This document shows, piece by piece, positions 37,101 through 48,990 of a stretch of DNA of 64,000 nt (position 1 is the stretch's first letter; every line of letters begins with the position of its first letter). The position numbers were made by a program, and so were the translations under genes. Origin of the DNA: Prochilodus magdalenae. Taxonomy: Eukaryota; Chordata; Actinopteri; Characiformes; Prochilodontidae. Under the pieces are notes generated by a model. The model made no database searches. It was given only the letters and a program-made list of their open reading frames with translations, and was not told where the DNA came from. The stretch lies in assembly GCA_024036415.1 (NCBI GenBank), contig JAMWET010001646.1, forward strand, positions 352,501-416,500, given 5' to 3'.

Positions 37101-38060
37101 TGTTTAGAGCATTACTGAAAAGTAAAATATTTGAGGTAATATAAAATACTACAAATCCATTTTTTACTTTCATAGGCAAAATATTTCACTGGTAATTTGC
37201 CAAACAATAGACGCCTGGGTTGGACACCTCTTCACCATTCAGTGGGTTACTGCACCAGCCTGATGCTGGGAGATGGTGGGAACATAAACCATGATGAAGC
37301 AAAATGTTTCCATGAATTGTAATGTTCTATGGCAGGCAAAGTGGACATGTGTTTACATTACGCTAACTCAGTTCTGGTGCTTCTCTATTGGTTTTGTTTT
37401 GCATTGCCGTTTTTCATTACAGCCCATGGCAAGCGTTGTTTGCCCCCACCCCCCCTAAAGAGGCAGGGACATGTTTCAAGCAAAAAGTCTTTGAATAACC
37501 TAATGTGATGTATTCCCACCCATTAGCTAAGTCTCCTCTCATCACATTATGCTAACAAGCTGGGAGGGTGCCAGACACAGCATATTTTCAAACTGCCACT
37601 AATGTAGCTTACAGCTCATCACACTTGGAGGAGAATGCTAGTGACCGTCCTGTTATGTCAGCTAACTTATATTGGCTAACAGACAGCTAACTTATGTTGG
37701 CTAGCATTGTGCTTGGGACCAAAAAGAGACAAAGAGACAGTCACCTATTATGTTGTTTTACCACAATCTCTCAACAAGCATTGCAAATTATTATAGTTAT
37801 AGCTATCAATGTTCTGATGTATGCCTTACAATATTTCTCATGATGTATCTGCCTCTATAAATAAATAAATAAACGTTTTTGCTTTTTTGGCAAGAAACAT
37901 CCGGCCTTGCAGATATGGCTGCTGGCTGGATCAGTGGTCAGCTGCAATTAAAATATTACACATTAAGCGTGAGAGTTATTACTGTATGCCTTTTTTCCTG
38001 TAATGAAAAGCTAAAAGTTTCTATTTGAACATGGCCCTAGCCCTGGTTTTAAACTGTCTC
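34161..38060. other. Noncoding DNA, no gene seen
   Basis: Presumed intron. A 15-bp unit (AGCAGATTACATAGC) is repeated twice in tandem at 34,547-34,576. Segment 35,220-36,050 has balanced composition and may hold conserved elements, but I see nothing definite. No coding frame is supported. Confidence 0.45.
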
Positions 38061-38140
38061 GCAGTCATAATGTATGTAATTATCAAGCGCTGTCAAAAAA
38101 AAGGTCAGTGCCTGGTAATTACATACATGGTGCCAGCTTT
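38061..38140. repeat. Compact imperfect hairpin
   Basis: Perfect 13-bp arms, ATGTATGTAATTA at 38,070-38,082 and TAATTACATACAT at 38,116-38,128, are extended inward by 12 more positions of which about 8 pair, leaving an A-rich loop of about 9 bases. Outward pairing is weak. Size is compatible with a small RNA precursor or a tiny MITE. Confidence 0.6.
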
Positions 38141-39340
38141 TGCACAGCATTGTGATTGGGAATTTTTTTCCTGTGGTATAAAAAAGTAATGCTAATCCCT
38201 ACGAATGAGCAGAAATAGTGAAAGAACGACCTCAGTAACGGAGATTCCAAATAGGCAGGCAGATGTAAAATGAGTATCGTATGGATGTGATCATCAGACG
38301 GCATGGTAGTCAATCCTCAGATATTCAAACAACTCAGATACTTTGATGGTATTTGAACAGCAGCTGGGCTGGGATAAACAGCATTTGCACTGCTATGTTC
38401 TCTGAAAAGGGAGATTTGTCATAGAGCAGATTAATGTGAAATAATGATCTTGGGAATTTGGGATAACACACTTGTCATACCACATACAGTGTGGATTGGC
38501 ATTTTTTCTTTTTTTTGCTGGAGGGGCTTATTTTTTGTGCAATCTCTCTCTTTCTCGCTCTCTCTCTCTCTCGCTCAGTGCAACAGATTGAGTGCACCGC
38601 AGAAGATTCCCCACTCCTTAATTACAAGTAATTGCCTGTTTCGCTCCATTATGCCTATGTTTTCACGTGTTGTGTTTAATTTTAGATTGCTGCATCAAAT
38701 GATTCCCTCTGCCTTCCTGCAAATGTGGTGCTCATTCTGCTGCGTGAGAGCTGCAATAATTATGGTGTTTTTCGCTGCTGGTTAAATGCAGAAAAACGCA
38801 ACAGAGTTTTAATAGAGTGTGAGCGAAATCATGTATTTCGAAGTCAGTATATTGCCATTTTTAATGTCTGAGCTTGCTAGAGAGAGAGAGAGAGCCAAAA
38901 AGAGACTGAATGAATGTGTGTTAATGTGGTGACCAATCTCTGCTCATTCAGCCTAAGCACACACAGATGTGATGTTCTTCCATTCAGCTGTGAATGTATT
39001 AGTACCTCATTAACGCTAGAGTTTTACAGTCAACATTCGCTTGTCTGTGTTTGTGTGCACTGAAGTGAACCCCCACCCCCTCTTGCACACTCAAAAGATC
39101 ACATCACTGGCTGCTCTGCGCCTTTATACTGCTCAAACTGTACCAGCATTTGTTGGAGCTGCAGCTCAGTAAGCCTAAAAGTCTTTCAACATTAATTGGA
39201 GTCATTGGATTACAGTCCAATTAAGTGCACAATCCGATTTCCTTGGGTTGCTCATGAGCAACTTCCAGTAGGCTGATCTTGGATTGTCAGTGATATTACC
39301 CATTCGGCCTTGTGAGTCCCTCTTTGAAGTGCCTCTGGTT
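38141..39340. other. Noncoding DNA, no gene seen
   Basis: A CT tract lies at 38,541-38,578 and a GA run at 38,879-38,894. Nothing else supported. Confidence 0.5.
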
Positions 39341-39344
39341 ATAT

Positions 39345-39435
39345 TCATAGTGAATCAGAATCAAGCTTTATTGGCCGAGTACGTTCGCATATACAAGGAA
39401 TTTGTTTTAGGTTACAGTAGGTTACAAATTTGGTT
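39345..39435. mobile_element. Dispersed fish repeat E, copy 1
   Basis: GAATCAGAATCAAGCTTTATTGGCC followed by GAGTACGTTCGCATATACAAGGAATTTG is a sequence I recognise from memory as a frequent teleost retroelement-derived tail. A more decayed copy lies at about 43,375-43,480. Confidence 0.55.
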
Positions 39436-40379
39436 ACATACTAACAGATCATCACTGGAACCTAAAAGTAGACCCTGACGTTCATGGGTTTTTACTGTGA
39501 CTGTGGTAAAAGTGGTTGATTGTTGATGAAGCTATTTCTCACCATTGCTCTGTAGTAGAAGTACTCAGTTATTATAGGTCTAAATAAATCTAAATAACAG
39601 ATTGGCTTCTCTATTACCTTTCTCTGTATTCAGTGTTGTATACTAATTGTAAAATCATATCCTCCATTCATATTGCTTTTGTTATTTTACTGTTTTGCTA
39701 TCTGGAGTTAACCAGAGGAAGACAGGTTCCCCCTTACTCGCCTCGGTTTCATTTTTCCTTAGACAACAAAAAGAGTTGCATATCTTTAGTAATTTATATT
39801 TTTAGTAATCTTTAGCGCTTTTAAATTTCTTTATGACTGTTCTTATGAAAATTGAAAATATATTAGCAGTCAATAGGCAAGCAATTTTAAGGCTCTACGA
39901 ACATTTAATAATAAATGCTACGTTTATCCAATAATTCCTTTCAGGATCTGTTGAGATAACATTAAAAGAATCTTTTCTAAGAAGAGAAATAACAAATTCC
40001 TGAATTATATGCCATTTTGATCACATGGTTGCTGTCAATGTGTACAAAGGTTATGAAGGTGTTCATAGGATGGCAAAACTGTTCAACTTTCTGACACATA
40101 TAGGAAATTGAGCAAAATCAGAAAAGAGCATAGAGCAAGGAACTTTGAAACTTATTGTATATATAGTAATGAATGCTAAATTTTGTACAGCACATTCAAG
40201 TCTGAACATAAGCCTGAATTTTATGCCATTCTGACCAGACTGTCAGGTTCAGTGTCTTTTCAAACTTCTTCAATTGCCAAAACTTTGAAACTTTCAGTGG
40301 GCACTAGAAAACAAGATTTCCAGAAAATAGGAAAATTTACAGAAACAAATAAATAAGTCAAGAAAACAAACTGTCAAAA
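39436..40379. other. AT-rich noncoding DNA, no gene seen
   Basis: No coding frame, RNA gene or clear repeat. Confidence 0.5.
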
Positions 40380-40665
40380 CTTGAGTTGGAGCCATCAGGT
40401 GCGTCAGGGGTGATGGGCTGGTCGGAGCGGCCAATGTGCCGCGCCGTCAGCGACGCAGTCTGGCCAAACCTGAACCCGAGCTGTCTCCCCGACCTGAGTG
40501 CGCCTGCTTTTAACCAACTCCAATTATCCAGGCGTAATGAGATCCCGGCGCGCTGCCTCCACTGGCCCGGCATCATTACTGCAGGGTGTGAGTGGCAGCA
40601 GGAGCAGTCACGTTCCCCCCGACTGACTGCACAGCCCGCGCTCACTCACTGACAGCCGGCCTTCA
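40380..40665. promoter_or_regulatory. Isolated CpG-dense patch
   Basis: About 20 CpG dinucleotides fall in roughly 270 bases (for example GCCGCGCCGTCAGCGACGC and CCCGGCGCGC), in a window that is otherwise CpG-poor. It also contains CCAATTATCC and GGCGTAATGAGATC, homeobox-like cores. Open frames on both strands look fortuitous. It could be an alternative promoter, an enhancer or an orphan CpG island inside the presumed first intron of rtn4rl1. I saw no matching small first exon with a correctly phased donor inside it. Confidence 0.4.
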
Positions 40666-41329
40666 CACCTCCCCATACGCACGCACGCACTCTCACGCAT
40701 GCACATGCATGCATTAGCAAACAGACTTCATTTACATGTACCGCTAGCCAGGCTCGGTGTGACCCCCAACGCCTACACATGAAGAAACCTCCCAATTTGA
40801 GTGAAAAAGGGAAAAGCACCGGGGGCCTTCGGTTTTGAACAGAGTGAAAAGCACTCCAAGTAAAAGAGTGAAGAGAGCAGTCTGCGTTCAAAATGAATAC
40901 ATATATTCTCCATACACCCACCCACGTATACACGCACACACAGGAGTGGATATGAGAGGGACTCTCAAGTTTATGTAAGTGTACTGTCAGACGTTTAGCA
41001 TTTCATTGTATAATCCCCGGCAGTGGCCCTAATGCATGGCATGGTGTGGAACTCTTCGGAGTGGGCTTCCGACTTAACATGATGTTCCATGCTGATGATT
41101 AATACGACTTGTATGATGGCACAATAGCTTTCACATCCCATTTCACACCATACACTCCTGCCCCTGGGTATAATATCAGGAACGGCAGCCGGAAAGAAGG
41201 AGCTGTATATAATACTCAGCCGTGTGGTGAGTAAGCGTTCACCTAAACCACTCTCCTCTGCCGCTTCCTCAAAGAGTAAGCTTGTAATTTGTGCATCTTT
41301 TCCTTGTCGTCATTTTTTTAAGCTTTAGT
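40666..41329. other. Noncoding DNA flanking the CpG-dense patch
   Basis: A short CGCA/CACA run lies at 40,676-40,712. The rest is unique; 40,970-41,270 has balanced composition and could be conserved. No gene supported. Confidence 0.4.
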
Positions 41330-41597
41330 AGTCTGTCTCTCTCCCTCCCTCTCCCCCTTTCCTATGCTTCTTTTCTTTATGGCTGTTTATACCCCTTTCT
41401 CTCCTTCTCTCTAGCTATTTTTTCTGTATTTCCCTTCTATGTCTCTTTCTAGCTGTTTATTTCTTTTTTTTTTATCTTCTCTCTCACATGCCTTTTCTCT
41501 TTCTTCCTCCACTATATTTGGTTCTTTCCATCTCTGCCTTCTTCTTTTCTTCTCCTTTTACACATTTCCTTACTTCGTCCACCATCGTTTCACTATC

Positions 41598-41668
<71 letters not shown>

Positions 41669-42155
41669 CTCTGTCCCTGTTTTCCATCTCTTCCTCTTAC
41701 CCTTTTCTCACCAACTATCCAACTTTTTCCCTCAATCTTTTCTCTCTTCCCCCTCCGTCCCCTCTCTTTAGCTGTTTTCTTCTCTTTCTTTTTCCCACTG
41801 TCTTTCTCTAACTCTAACTCCATCTATCTCTCTTCTCTTTCTCTCTCGCTCTCTCCTAGTTTTTTCTTACTCTCTCTCTCACACTTCCCCAGTCTTGCGT
41901 TCTAGCTCTTTCCCTCTCTCTTCCCTTTCTCTCCCTCTTTCTTTCCCCTAGTTTCTCTCTGGCTTTCTCTACCTTTCTTCATCCTTCTTCCTCTCTCTTT
42001 TCCCCCCATTCCTTTTCTCTTATCCCCACTCTCTCCCTCTAGCTCTTTCCATCTCTCTCTCACCTTTCTTCTCCCTCTGTGCTTCTTCCCCACTCTCAAT
42101 AGCTCTTTCCATCTATCTTCTCCCCCTTCCCCTCCCTCTATCACTCCTCTTCTCT
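41330..42155. repeat. Long polypyrimidine tract with CT microsatellite
   Basis: About 825 bases of the plus strand are overwhelmingly C and T, with a pure CT run at about 41,602-41,666. The matching minus strand is GA-rich. The Ser/Leu and Arg/Glu frames across it are artefacts. Confidence 0.92.
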
Positions 42156-43370
42156 TATTTCTCTCGCATTTTATGTTATCACCTTTTTCATTGCATTTAT
42201 GCTGCCTCTTATTCTGCAGTAATTCACTCCTGCAGACACGTAGCTGAAGTTACATGACAGCGAAGAGTTCAATTCATCACACTTCACATCAGAGCCTGTT
42301 CTGCCAAGTAAATGTGTGCACATGCATCAAGTGTGAGAAACATGGGACAGTATAACATCACAGTACTTGAAGACATTTTTATGATACACGTATATTTAAA
42401 TGTATATGTATCACAGTATGTTGCATTATGGAAGTTTGATGCATTGGACTGCACAGAATGTTCCAGCAAAACAGCAGTGCCACATTTAAAATGCCTACAG
42501 AAACTATGAGCACATTTTTATTCATCATTCCAAGTAGTGTGGATCACTACATCTAATTAAACTGGAGCAGGACATAGTCCGGACTCACTATTTCCCTGAC
42601 TATCGGGCCAAATCTTACATAGCTACACTACTCTTCTAACGCTTATGTTAATTATATATACTGTGCTGTGCAATGAAAGTCATTTATTTAATTTTCTGTC
42701 AAAACAGTCACTGAGTACAAGCTTTTCATTTCCAGGAGACGTTTGTGAGGAGATTAGTAAGAAAATAATCCACAAGAATAAAGAATATATTATATATTTA
42801 TAATATATAATTGAGAATCTTAAATTCCCAGGGACCACAGAGTGATATACTAAAACTGTATGGTACTGAACTGACTGAGGGTCATACAGCAAACATCCAG
42901 CAAAGCCTGAACAATTAATAAAAGATATGAATGTGATAAAACATGGACAGTGTGACACCCAAAAGAAGAGCTGTGCAGATGGGTGAAGAGATGTATGGAT
43001 ATACAAAGAAGCGCATCAATGAACAACAAATGGATAAACTAAATGGGCATTAGGCAGCTACAGACAGATGGGCTAGCATGCTAGCCTTTAGTTTTAAGTG
43101 TCTCTGTCTCTAAAACTCTGTTTTTGTGTGAGCAGGGCAACAAATGTCAGCCTTATGATTTGTTGGGAAATGCTCATGATAGGTTACAGAGATTAGAACT
43201 GTCCAGTTTACATGGAGAGGACAAACATATGCTGAAATAAAGCTGATAATTGTTAGACCATCAGAAGATGTTCATAAGACATATTTTGTATGTGTATATT
43301 TGAACAAGACCAAGATTAAAAAAGCAAACACAGATTTAGGGTTCCAAAAGAGTTTTGACCTGACGTTCAA
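42156..43370. other. Noncoding DNA, no gene seen
   Basis: AT-rich. TACTGTGCTGTGCAATGAAAGTC near 42,659 resembles the end of a mariner-type MITE, and GTGGTCTCTGATTTTTGACCAGGACTG near 43,685 could be a right end of the same type, but the pairing is unproven. Confidence 0.4.
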
Positions 43371-43374
43371 ACTG

Positions 43375-43500
43375 GAATCATGATCAGGCATTATTTGCCA
43401 AATATGTTCACACATACGAGGAAATTAGTCACAATCAGTCACAGTTCACAATGAGTGACAAGAATTTACACAGTACACACACACATACACACGCACACGT
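43375..43500. mobile_element. Dispersed fish repeat E, copy 2, plus CA run
   Basis: GGAATCATGATCAGGCATTATTTGCC and AATATGTTCACACATACGAGGAAAT parallel the copy at 39,345. A CA microsatellite follows at 43,474-43,500. Confidence 0.45.
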
Positions 43501-43946
43501 ACACATGTCACACAACTTCTAAGATTCAACTTTTGAACCAGAAAAATCCCTTATATAATACTGTATATTCTCTGAAGCACTGAAAACATGTCCCCTTAGA
43601 ATTAATGGCAATAGGTAGCATTTATTTACGCATTTATAACTTTCTTTCTCTGATGAATATGAATGATATTTATAAAAAGAAGTGTGGTCTCTGATTTTTG
43701 ACCAGGACTGTAGGTGCTTATAACACACACATACATACACACATACAGTCAGTTCACAAGTACATCACTACTGTCTTATTATCCAACACTAATGCATAAC
43801 CATAAACACTCTTCTATTAATGGCAGACCATGTTTTGTACCAGCATGTGTAAGACCCTGCAGTACTCTGGCCTGGGCTGCGAACATATGTCTACCACAAA
43901 GAGGCTCAGACAGATTCACACCTCACCACTATCACACACACATTCA

Positions 43947-43950
<4 letters not shown>
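43501..43950. other. Noncoding DNA, no gene seen
   Basis: Contains the possible MITE end near 43,685 and a short ACAT/ACAC run at 43,723-43,746. Confidence 0.4.

Positions 43951-43951
<1 letters not shown>

Positions 43952-44026
<75 letters not shown>
43952..44026. repeat. Pure CT microsatellite
   Basis: About 75 bases of uninterrupted CT dinucleotides, the longest perfect run in the window. Confidence 0.97.
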
Positions 44027-44028
<2 letters not shown>

Positions 44029-45255
44029 CACACTGTGTCTGTACTTATCACAGCACAATCACCTTTGAGCACCGCTCTAATTAATCCTCATACTGCACTC
44101 TGACATAGATTCCAGAACAGGTGTTCGAAGATTACATGTGCTTTCATAAGAATAACTCATAACATTGTCATCCCCAGCTGGCTGCTGCCTACACCATCCT
44201 GCTCTCGCTACACTTCTTATAGGATTTCCTATGAGTGCATAATGGGCAAGACCCAGTTTCTTATCATTAGCATCAGTTCAAGCATGAAAACCAATGAACA
44301 CATCATTCAGAATCTAAAATGGAGAGGAAAGCTGTGAGACAGGGGCAGATGAGAATAAAACTGCTGGTCCTGTAGTCAGTTTCCTGTGTGCTCAGTTTTG
44401 ATTTCTCTGCGCTTTGTTGTTTTATGAACATGGCCCTCCCAGCAGATGGGCATCACCTGCTTTACAAAGGCTTACTATCTGTGTGTGTGTGTGTGTGTAA
44501 AACAGAGATGAAACGACATTATAGAGAGAAACATAGATCAATACACACAGAGACACACACACACACATGCTTACACAAACACTCCAATGTACCAGCAGTG
44601 TGTTCGTCTCATTCAGGTCGCAGTTCACATGTCCAGGAGGGAAAGGTATAGAAAACAACTCAGCTGAGGCTGTTTGCTTTTGCAGCATCAATGCGATTCA
44701 CAGAAACTCCTTATTTCCACACTTTCCTCTTAAGAGTGGTTCTAAAGCCAAAAGGCAACAAAGCAGGATTCACCCTAGAGCCCTCAATGAAGACTCTAAA
44801 CTCTTTGCCTCCGTTCGCTTACTAGTTCTATGAGTAGTAAATCAGTACATAGTGGATACGAATTCAGGTTCTGGCCTGGTCACAGGTAGCAGAAACATTG
44901 GTGCACTGATGACTCAATTACCTGAGACATGAATGCAAAGATGATACACAAAACCTATTATCAGAAACACTGACTGGTCTACCCAACATAATGGGCTTAG
45001 GTATATTCATACATCATTTCCAAGACGGGATATTCCGTGTAAAATACAAACCTGTGTGAAATACATGCTGCAGTGTTTACGCAGCTAAGCTGTTCCTCAT
45101 TCGTTTAACACTGCTAATGTGATAGTAATTTCCGCTAGTATTCTAAGCTGCAGCTTAAAGAAGGTGAATTGATGAATGAATAGACATCCCTTTACCATTT
45201 GTACTTTCCTTTCAGTGAAGATAATGAGATAAAAGATGTACAGCATACAGCATGC
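44027..45255. other. Noncoding DNA with TG and AC microsatellites
   Basis: TG run at 44,480-44,498 and AC run at 44,547-44,568. No gene supported. Confidence 0.5.
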
Positions 45256-45259
45256 ATAG

Positions 45260-45374
45260 ATTGTTCTGTTAGGCAGTTAGGGGCAAATTAATTACATCAA
45301 TGGAGCCAGCATGCCAGTGTGAATGGCTGCTTCGATGTTATTAGTGTTTGCTACTAACTACCTAACAGAACAAT
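45260..45374. repeat. 115-bp near-palindromic foldback
   Basis: Outer arms 45,260-45,280 and 45,354-45,374 are 21-bp reverse complements with one mismatch (core ATTGTTCTGTTAGG against CCTAACAGAACAAT). The inner sequence also pairs: GCAAATTAATTACATC near 45,283 faces GATGTTATTAGTGTTTGC near 45,334. The whole could fold into one long hairpin. No TIR element boundaries are obvious outside it. Confidence 0.75.
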
Positions 45375-46640
45375 GCCGGGTTGTTGTGGTTCATGCTTAT
45401 CTGTTACTGGATCAACCTGTCACTACAGCTGATCATGCTGGTTGACTAGCATACCGGTGTCAAAACAGAACATATGCTGGTTTTAGTGGCGATTAGGTGA
45501 TCATGCTCTGCTATGATTGCTTCAGTCTGTGGGAAACAGTGCCAGCTAAATGGTTTGCTGGAATAAAACCTAGGTACCAGCAAGATAGCATACAGCATTT
45601 GTCTTCCATTTGTCCTCCATTTTATGCTCCATTTTATAACTAGAGAGGTGACTCTATTTCCACACAGGGAGCTTAGTGAATAGTCGACAGTTACTGGTCT
45701 TCACGGTGCACTGCGGGAATTTTCAATTTCAACAAAAGTTCTAGTGCAGTGAAATGCTTTTAACAAAGGTTCTCCCTGGGAAATAAAGCTAATTCCTGAG
45801 GCCTAATTATTGAAATAGGGAGCTCTTTGAGACATAACCACAGTCAATGTGAGGACTCAACATGTCTCCCTTTCCTTCCACTGATTCTGAGACTGATTAT
45901 TACAGCTATGTGAAAAGCATGGGCACTGAGACCACTAGTGACCACAGTTAAAGTCAAAGGTAAAAGTCTTCACTGCTATAGCTGCATTCACTAGGTCATG
46001 TTTGGTGTTGGAAGTTTTGCGCTGTAGCTAATAACTAATAAAACCTTGTAACACCAATTAGCATTATACAAACTAAATATTGAAACATCCTACAAAACTA
46101 CATCTTCAGTTGCGACTTTAGTAGGATTTATTAGGAAGTAGGCTGTTCCTCACCCGGTTAAGCTCTGATAAGAAATCTGGTTTGGGGTAAGGGACAAAAG
46201 TCATGTAAAGCTATGGCAGTGATGCAGTCAACATATAATAGAAGCTTATATCTACTAATCAGGATTGCACAAAGAGCATGACTACACACTCTTGTCTAAC
46301 ACTACATGGATCTCTGTTTCCTGCAGAGTTGCTTAGGGGGATCAACATATAAAATATATCTAAAACATAAAATATCAGTTGCCTCTTAGAAAACTGAAAG
46401 TATAACATAACATCTCTGCTGTATTTATCTTTTGGCTATTTTGAAATAGCAGTAGTTCACACTGCATGCTAGAAAAACAGAATAGACCAACATGACACCA
46501 GCAAAAACAAAATATGTAGTGTTTTGGATGCTGATGTGCTAGTTGGAAACAATGGTAATTATTTTGCTGGTCACCAGTACAACTAGCATGTGCCATGTTT
46601 GATGTTGGTATGCTGGGGTATCAGCTAAACCAGCATCAGA
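45375..46640. other. Noncoding DNA with scattered ATGCTGG/CCAGCA motifs
   Basis: Several short motifs such as CATGCTGGTTGACTAGCAT (45,435) and TGGTATGCTGGGGTATCAGC (46,606) recur in both orientations and lead into the minisatellite that follows; they may be remains of a hAT-type element with CCAGC-rich subterminal repeats. No coding frame supported. Confidence 0.35.
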
Positions 46641-46982
46641 CCAGGGGAGACCAGCTAAAACCAGTACAGACCATCTTAAACCAGTAAAGATCAGTTTAAA
46701 CCTGTAGAGACCAGTTTAAACCTGTAGAGGCCAGTTTAAACCAGTAGAGGCCAGATTAAACCATTAAAGACCAGTGTAAACCTGTAGAGGCCAGATCAAA
46801 CCATTAAAGACCAGTTTAAACCTGTAGAGGCCAGATTAAACCATTAAAGACCAGTTTAAACCTGTAGAGGCCAGATTAAACCATTAAAGACCAGTTTAAA
46901 CCTGTAGAGGCCAGATTAAACCATTAAAGACCAGTTTAAACCTGTAGAGATCATTTTAAACCAGTGAAGACCATCTTAAACC
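46641..46982. repeat. 20-bp minisatellite with 40-bp higher-order unit
   Basis: About 17 phased 20-bp units, all variants of CCAGTTTAAACCTGTAGAGG. In the central part (about 46,751-46,950) two variant types alternate strictly: CCAGTTTAAACCTGTAGAGG and CCAGATTAAACCATTAAAGA, forming a 40-bp repeat of which about four copies are nearly identical. Units at both edges are more divergent. Confidence 0.95.
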
Positions 46983-48560
46983 TTAGCTTAAACTTAGCTT
47001 TCTGTCCCGGCAGGAAGTAAGTGAAAACAGTTATTTGAGGTTTAGTATTTAGGGTCTCAGCCTGTGGAAAGATATATCACTTCCTATAGCCATGAAGGAG
47101 ATTCTTGGAATTCTCTACTGGAATTAATGCGGCCTGCCCTAGGACTCCCTTACTTGAAAGGTACCTTCTCCCAACTGCTGCACTGAGATCTTTCTCTAGA
47201 TGTTCAATGGGAACAAGGTCTGGACACATGGATGACCACTTCAGAACAGTCCTTCACTTGTCTTAAACCATGGCTGGGTGCTTTTGGATGTGTACTGGGG
47301 GTTATAGTCCTTTTGAAAGACCCTGCAAGACGGACCTGACTGATTAAGCCTGTGGTGGCTGATAGACATGTCCAGGATGAGCTGTGGGCAGTAGAATGGA
47401 TGTGTGGGAGGAGATGTTTTAAAACATGCAGGTGTTTTTATGGACATGTTAACACTCTGACGTGTGGTTTTACCCTGAGTTAAACAGCATCAAATGCTCC
47501 TGTCGACCCAGGCTTTTTATGCAGGTCTAATGTTTTTCTTCTCTCACGCCCGCGCTCTCCTTTTTACCCCTAGCAGGCTGTCATTTTCTTCCCTCCCATT
47601 TGTCTGTGGCTCATCGCCCCACTCCATCAAGCTGTGATTGCTTCTTGATGGCTGTAGCTTTTTTCCCCTCTCTCTTGCCCTCCTCTCCCCGATTCCCATC
47701 CCCCAGCACCGATGCTCAAGCGCAAACACTTCAACAAGTCGGGAGATGAAAATGTGTGAGAACAAAAGGAGAAAAAATGGTGCGGCGAAATCGGTTTCGT
47801 TCCCTTTTTCGAGTAAGAGGGAACTGGAGGTGCTTTTTTCCATATCTAAGGCACAGAGACTCATTTTCTGTAGCAGGCCAACCTCCCTTCTTCTCCCACC
47901 CAGACTCAGAGCTAAACCACAAGAGGCTTCCTGGAAATGGCTACAAACTTCGCTTTCAAATGCTGCCATTGATTATGGAAGGCTTACAAGAGACACACCC
48001 ATCTATCCAGAAGATATGGGGCAGGTTTTGAAACAGAATGAGGAGCTATTGTTCTGCTAATAGCGTCTTTGCTTAAGCAGTAATAAAAGCTTAAACTAAC
48101 ACCTTATGTTACTGTTATTAGAAGTATCTTTCCAAAATTTGCACATTGAATATTTTGGATTCCATGTACCTTTTACTGAGCACGAACAAGATTTTCAGTT
48201 TGTTTCAGTTCGAGTTTTGTTTTGCTGTTTATTTGCTATTTGATTGCTGCTCTTGTATCAGCACTCTCATATAATAAGTATGCTAATTATAGTTTTTCAA
48301 ACATAGATGCTGATTTTCTTGTTAAAAAAACAGATTTACTGTAAAATTATTCTGACAAGATAATGCAAACTGAATGCCTTAATCATCACAGACTGCATCC
48401 ATGGCTTAAGTAATCTCGAACGGTGTTTCTAAGTCTGTATAACATGTTTGACTAAATTTATGGATATTAAATAAATAATAAGAATAAGAAGGAGTTCGCT
48501 GGTTAAAATAAATGAATGAATTAATGAATGAAGAAATTAAGCACATCATATTGGGCTGCT
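46983..48560. other. Noncoding DNA, no gene seen
   Basis: The 47.54-48.06 kb part has overlapping open frames of about 140 codons on both strands with no recognisable domain. A GC-richer unique block at 47,540-47,740 could be conserved. AATGAATGA-type simple sequence lies at 48,508-48,536. Confidence 0.4.
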
Positions 48561-48564
48561 ATGT

Positions 48565-48990
48565 TTGCTAATGCAACAAAAATATGTCTCGGCGTGGAGT
48601 TGAAGAGGTTTCTAATGGTGTCCTCTGATAATCCATCACACACAGCTTGAAAATTCTCAGGCAGTCCCTAACACCAGGCCTTCTGGACGTGTGACGCGTG
48701 ACAACTAGCCGTCTGGTGGCTCTACACACAGATTCCTTGGTTGTCTCCAAAAGACCAAAGCATGGCTCATCACTGAAGAAGACCTGAGTCTGGCACAACC
48801 ATTGCAGTTTTTAGTGACAATGACGTGGCGGTCAACATAATGGTCTGCATGCATGTAGTCCTGCATTCTGTCTGCCAATGGTGCTGGCACTAACAGGATG
48901 TCTCATGATGGATGTCAGGATGTCGTGGCTGTTATCTTCCTCCAAGCATGTTGAACGATTTGTCAATTCTCTCATCCATGTTTTGTGTAG
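48565..48990 (-). mobile_element. Decayed Tc1-like transposase copy (family A), minus strand
   Basis: On the minus strand about 48,798-48,568 encodes CQTQVFFSDEPCFGLLE, the DDE region around the second catalytic acid, continuing to VVTRHTSRRPGV, which corresponds to the shared stretch CACACGTCCAGAAGGCCTGG. Upstream, about 48,890-48,830 in another frame gives NAGLHACRP from GGACTACATGCATGCAG. The frame is shifted between the two, so it is a pseudogene. Confidence 0.85.

Noticed and set aside
40358..40652. Two opposite open frames across the CpG-dense patch
   Set aside because: GC-rich sequence has few stop codons; neither translation shows a domain.
46641..46982. CRISPR-like array
   Set aside because: The 20-bp units are directly adjacent without unique spacers, and the host is a vertebrate; it is a minisatellite.
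47544..48060. Overlapping 140-codon open frames on both strands
   Set aside because: No recognisable domain, no family resemblance and no convincing splice sites; opposite-strand frames of equal length suggest chance.
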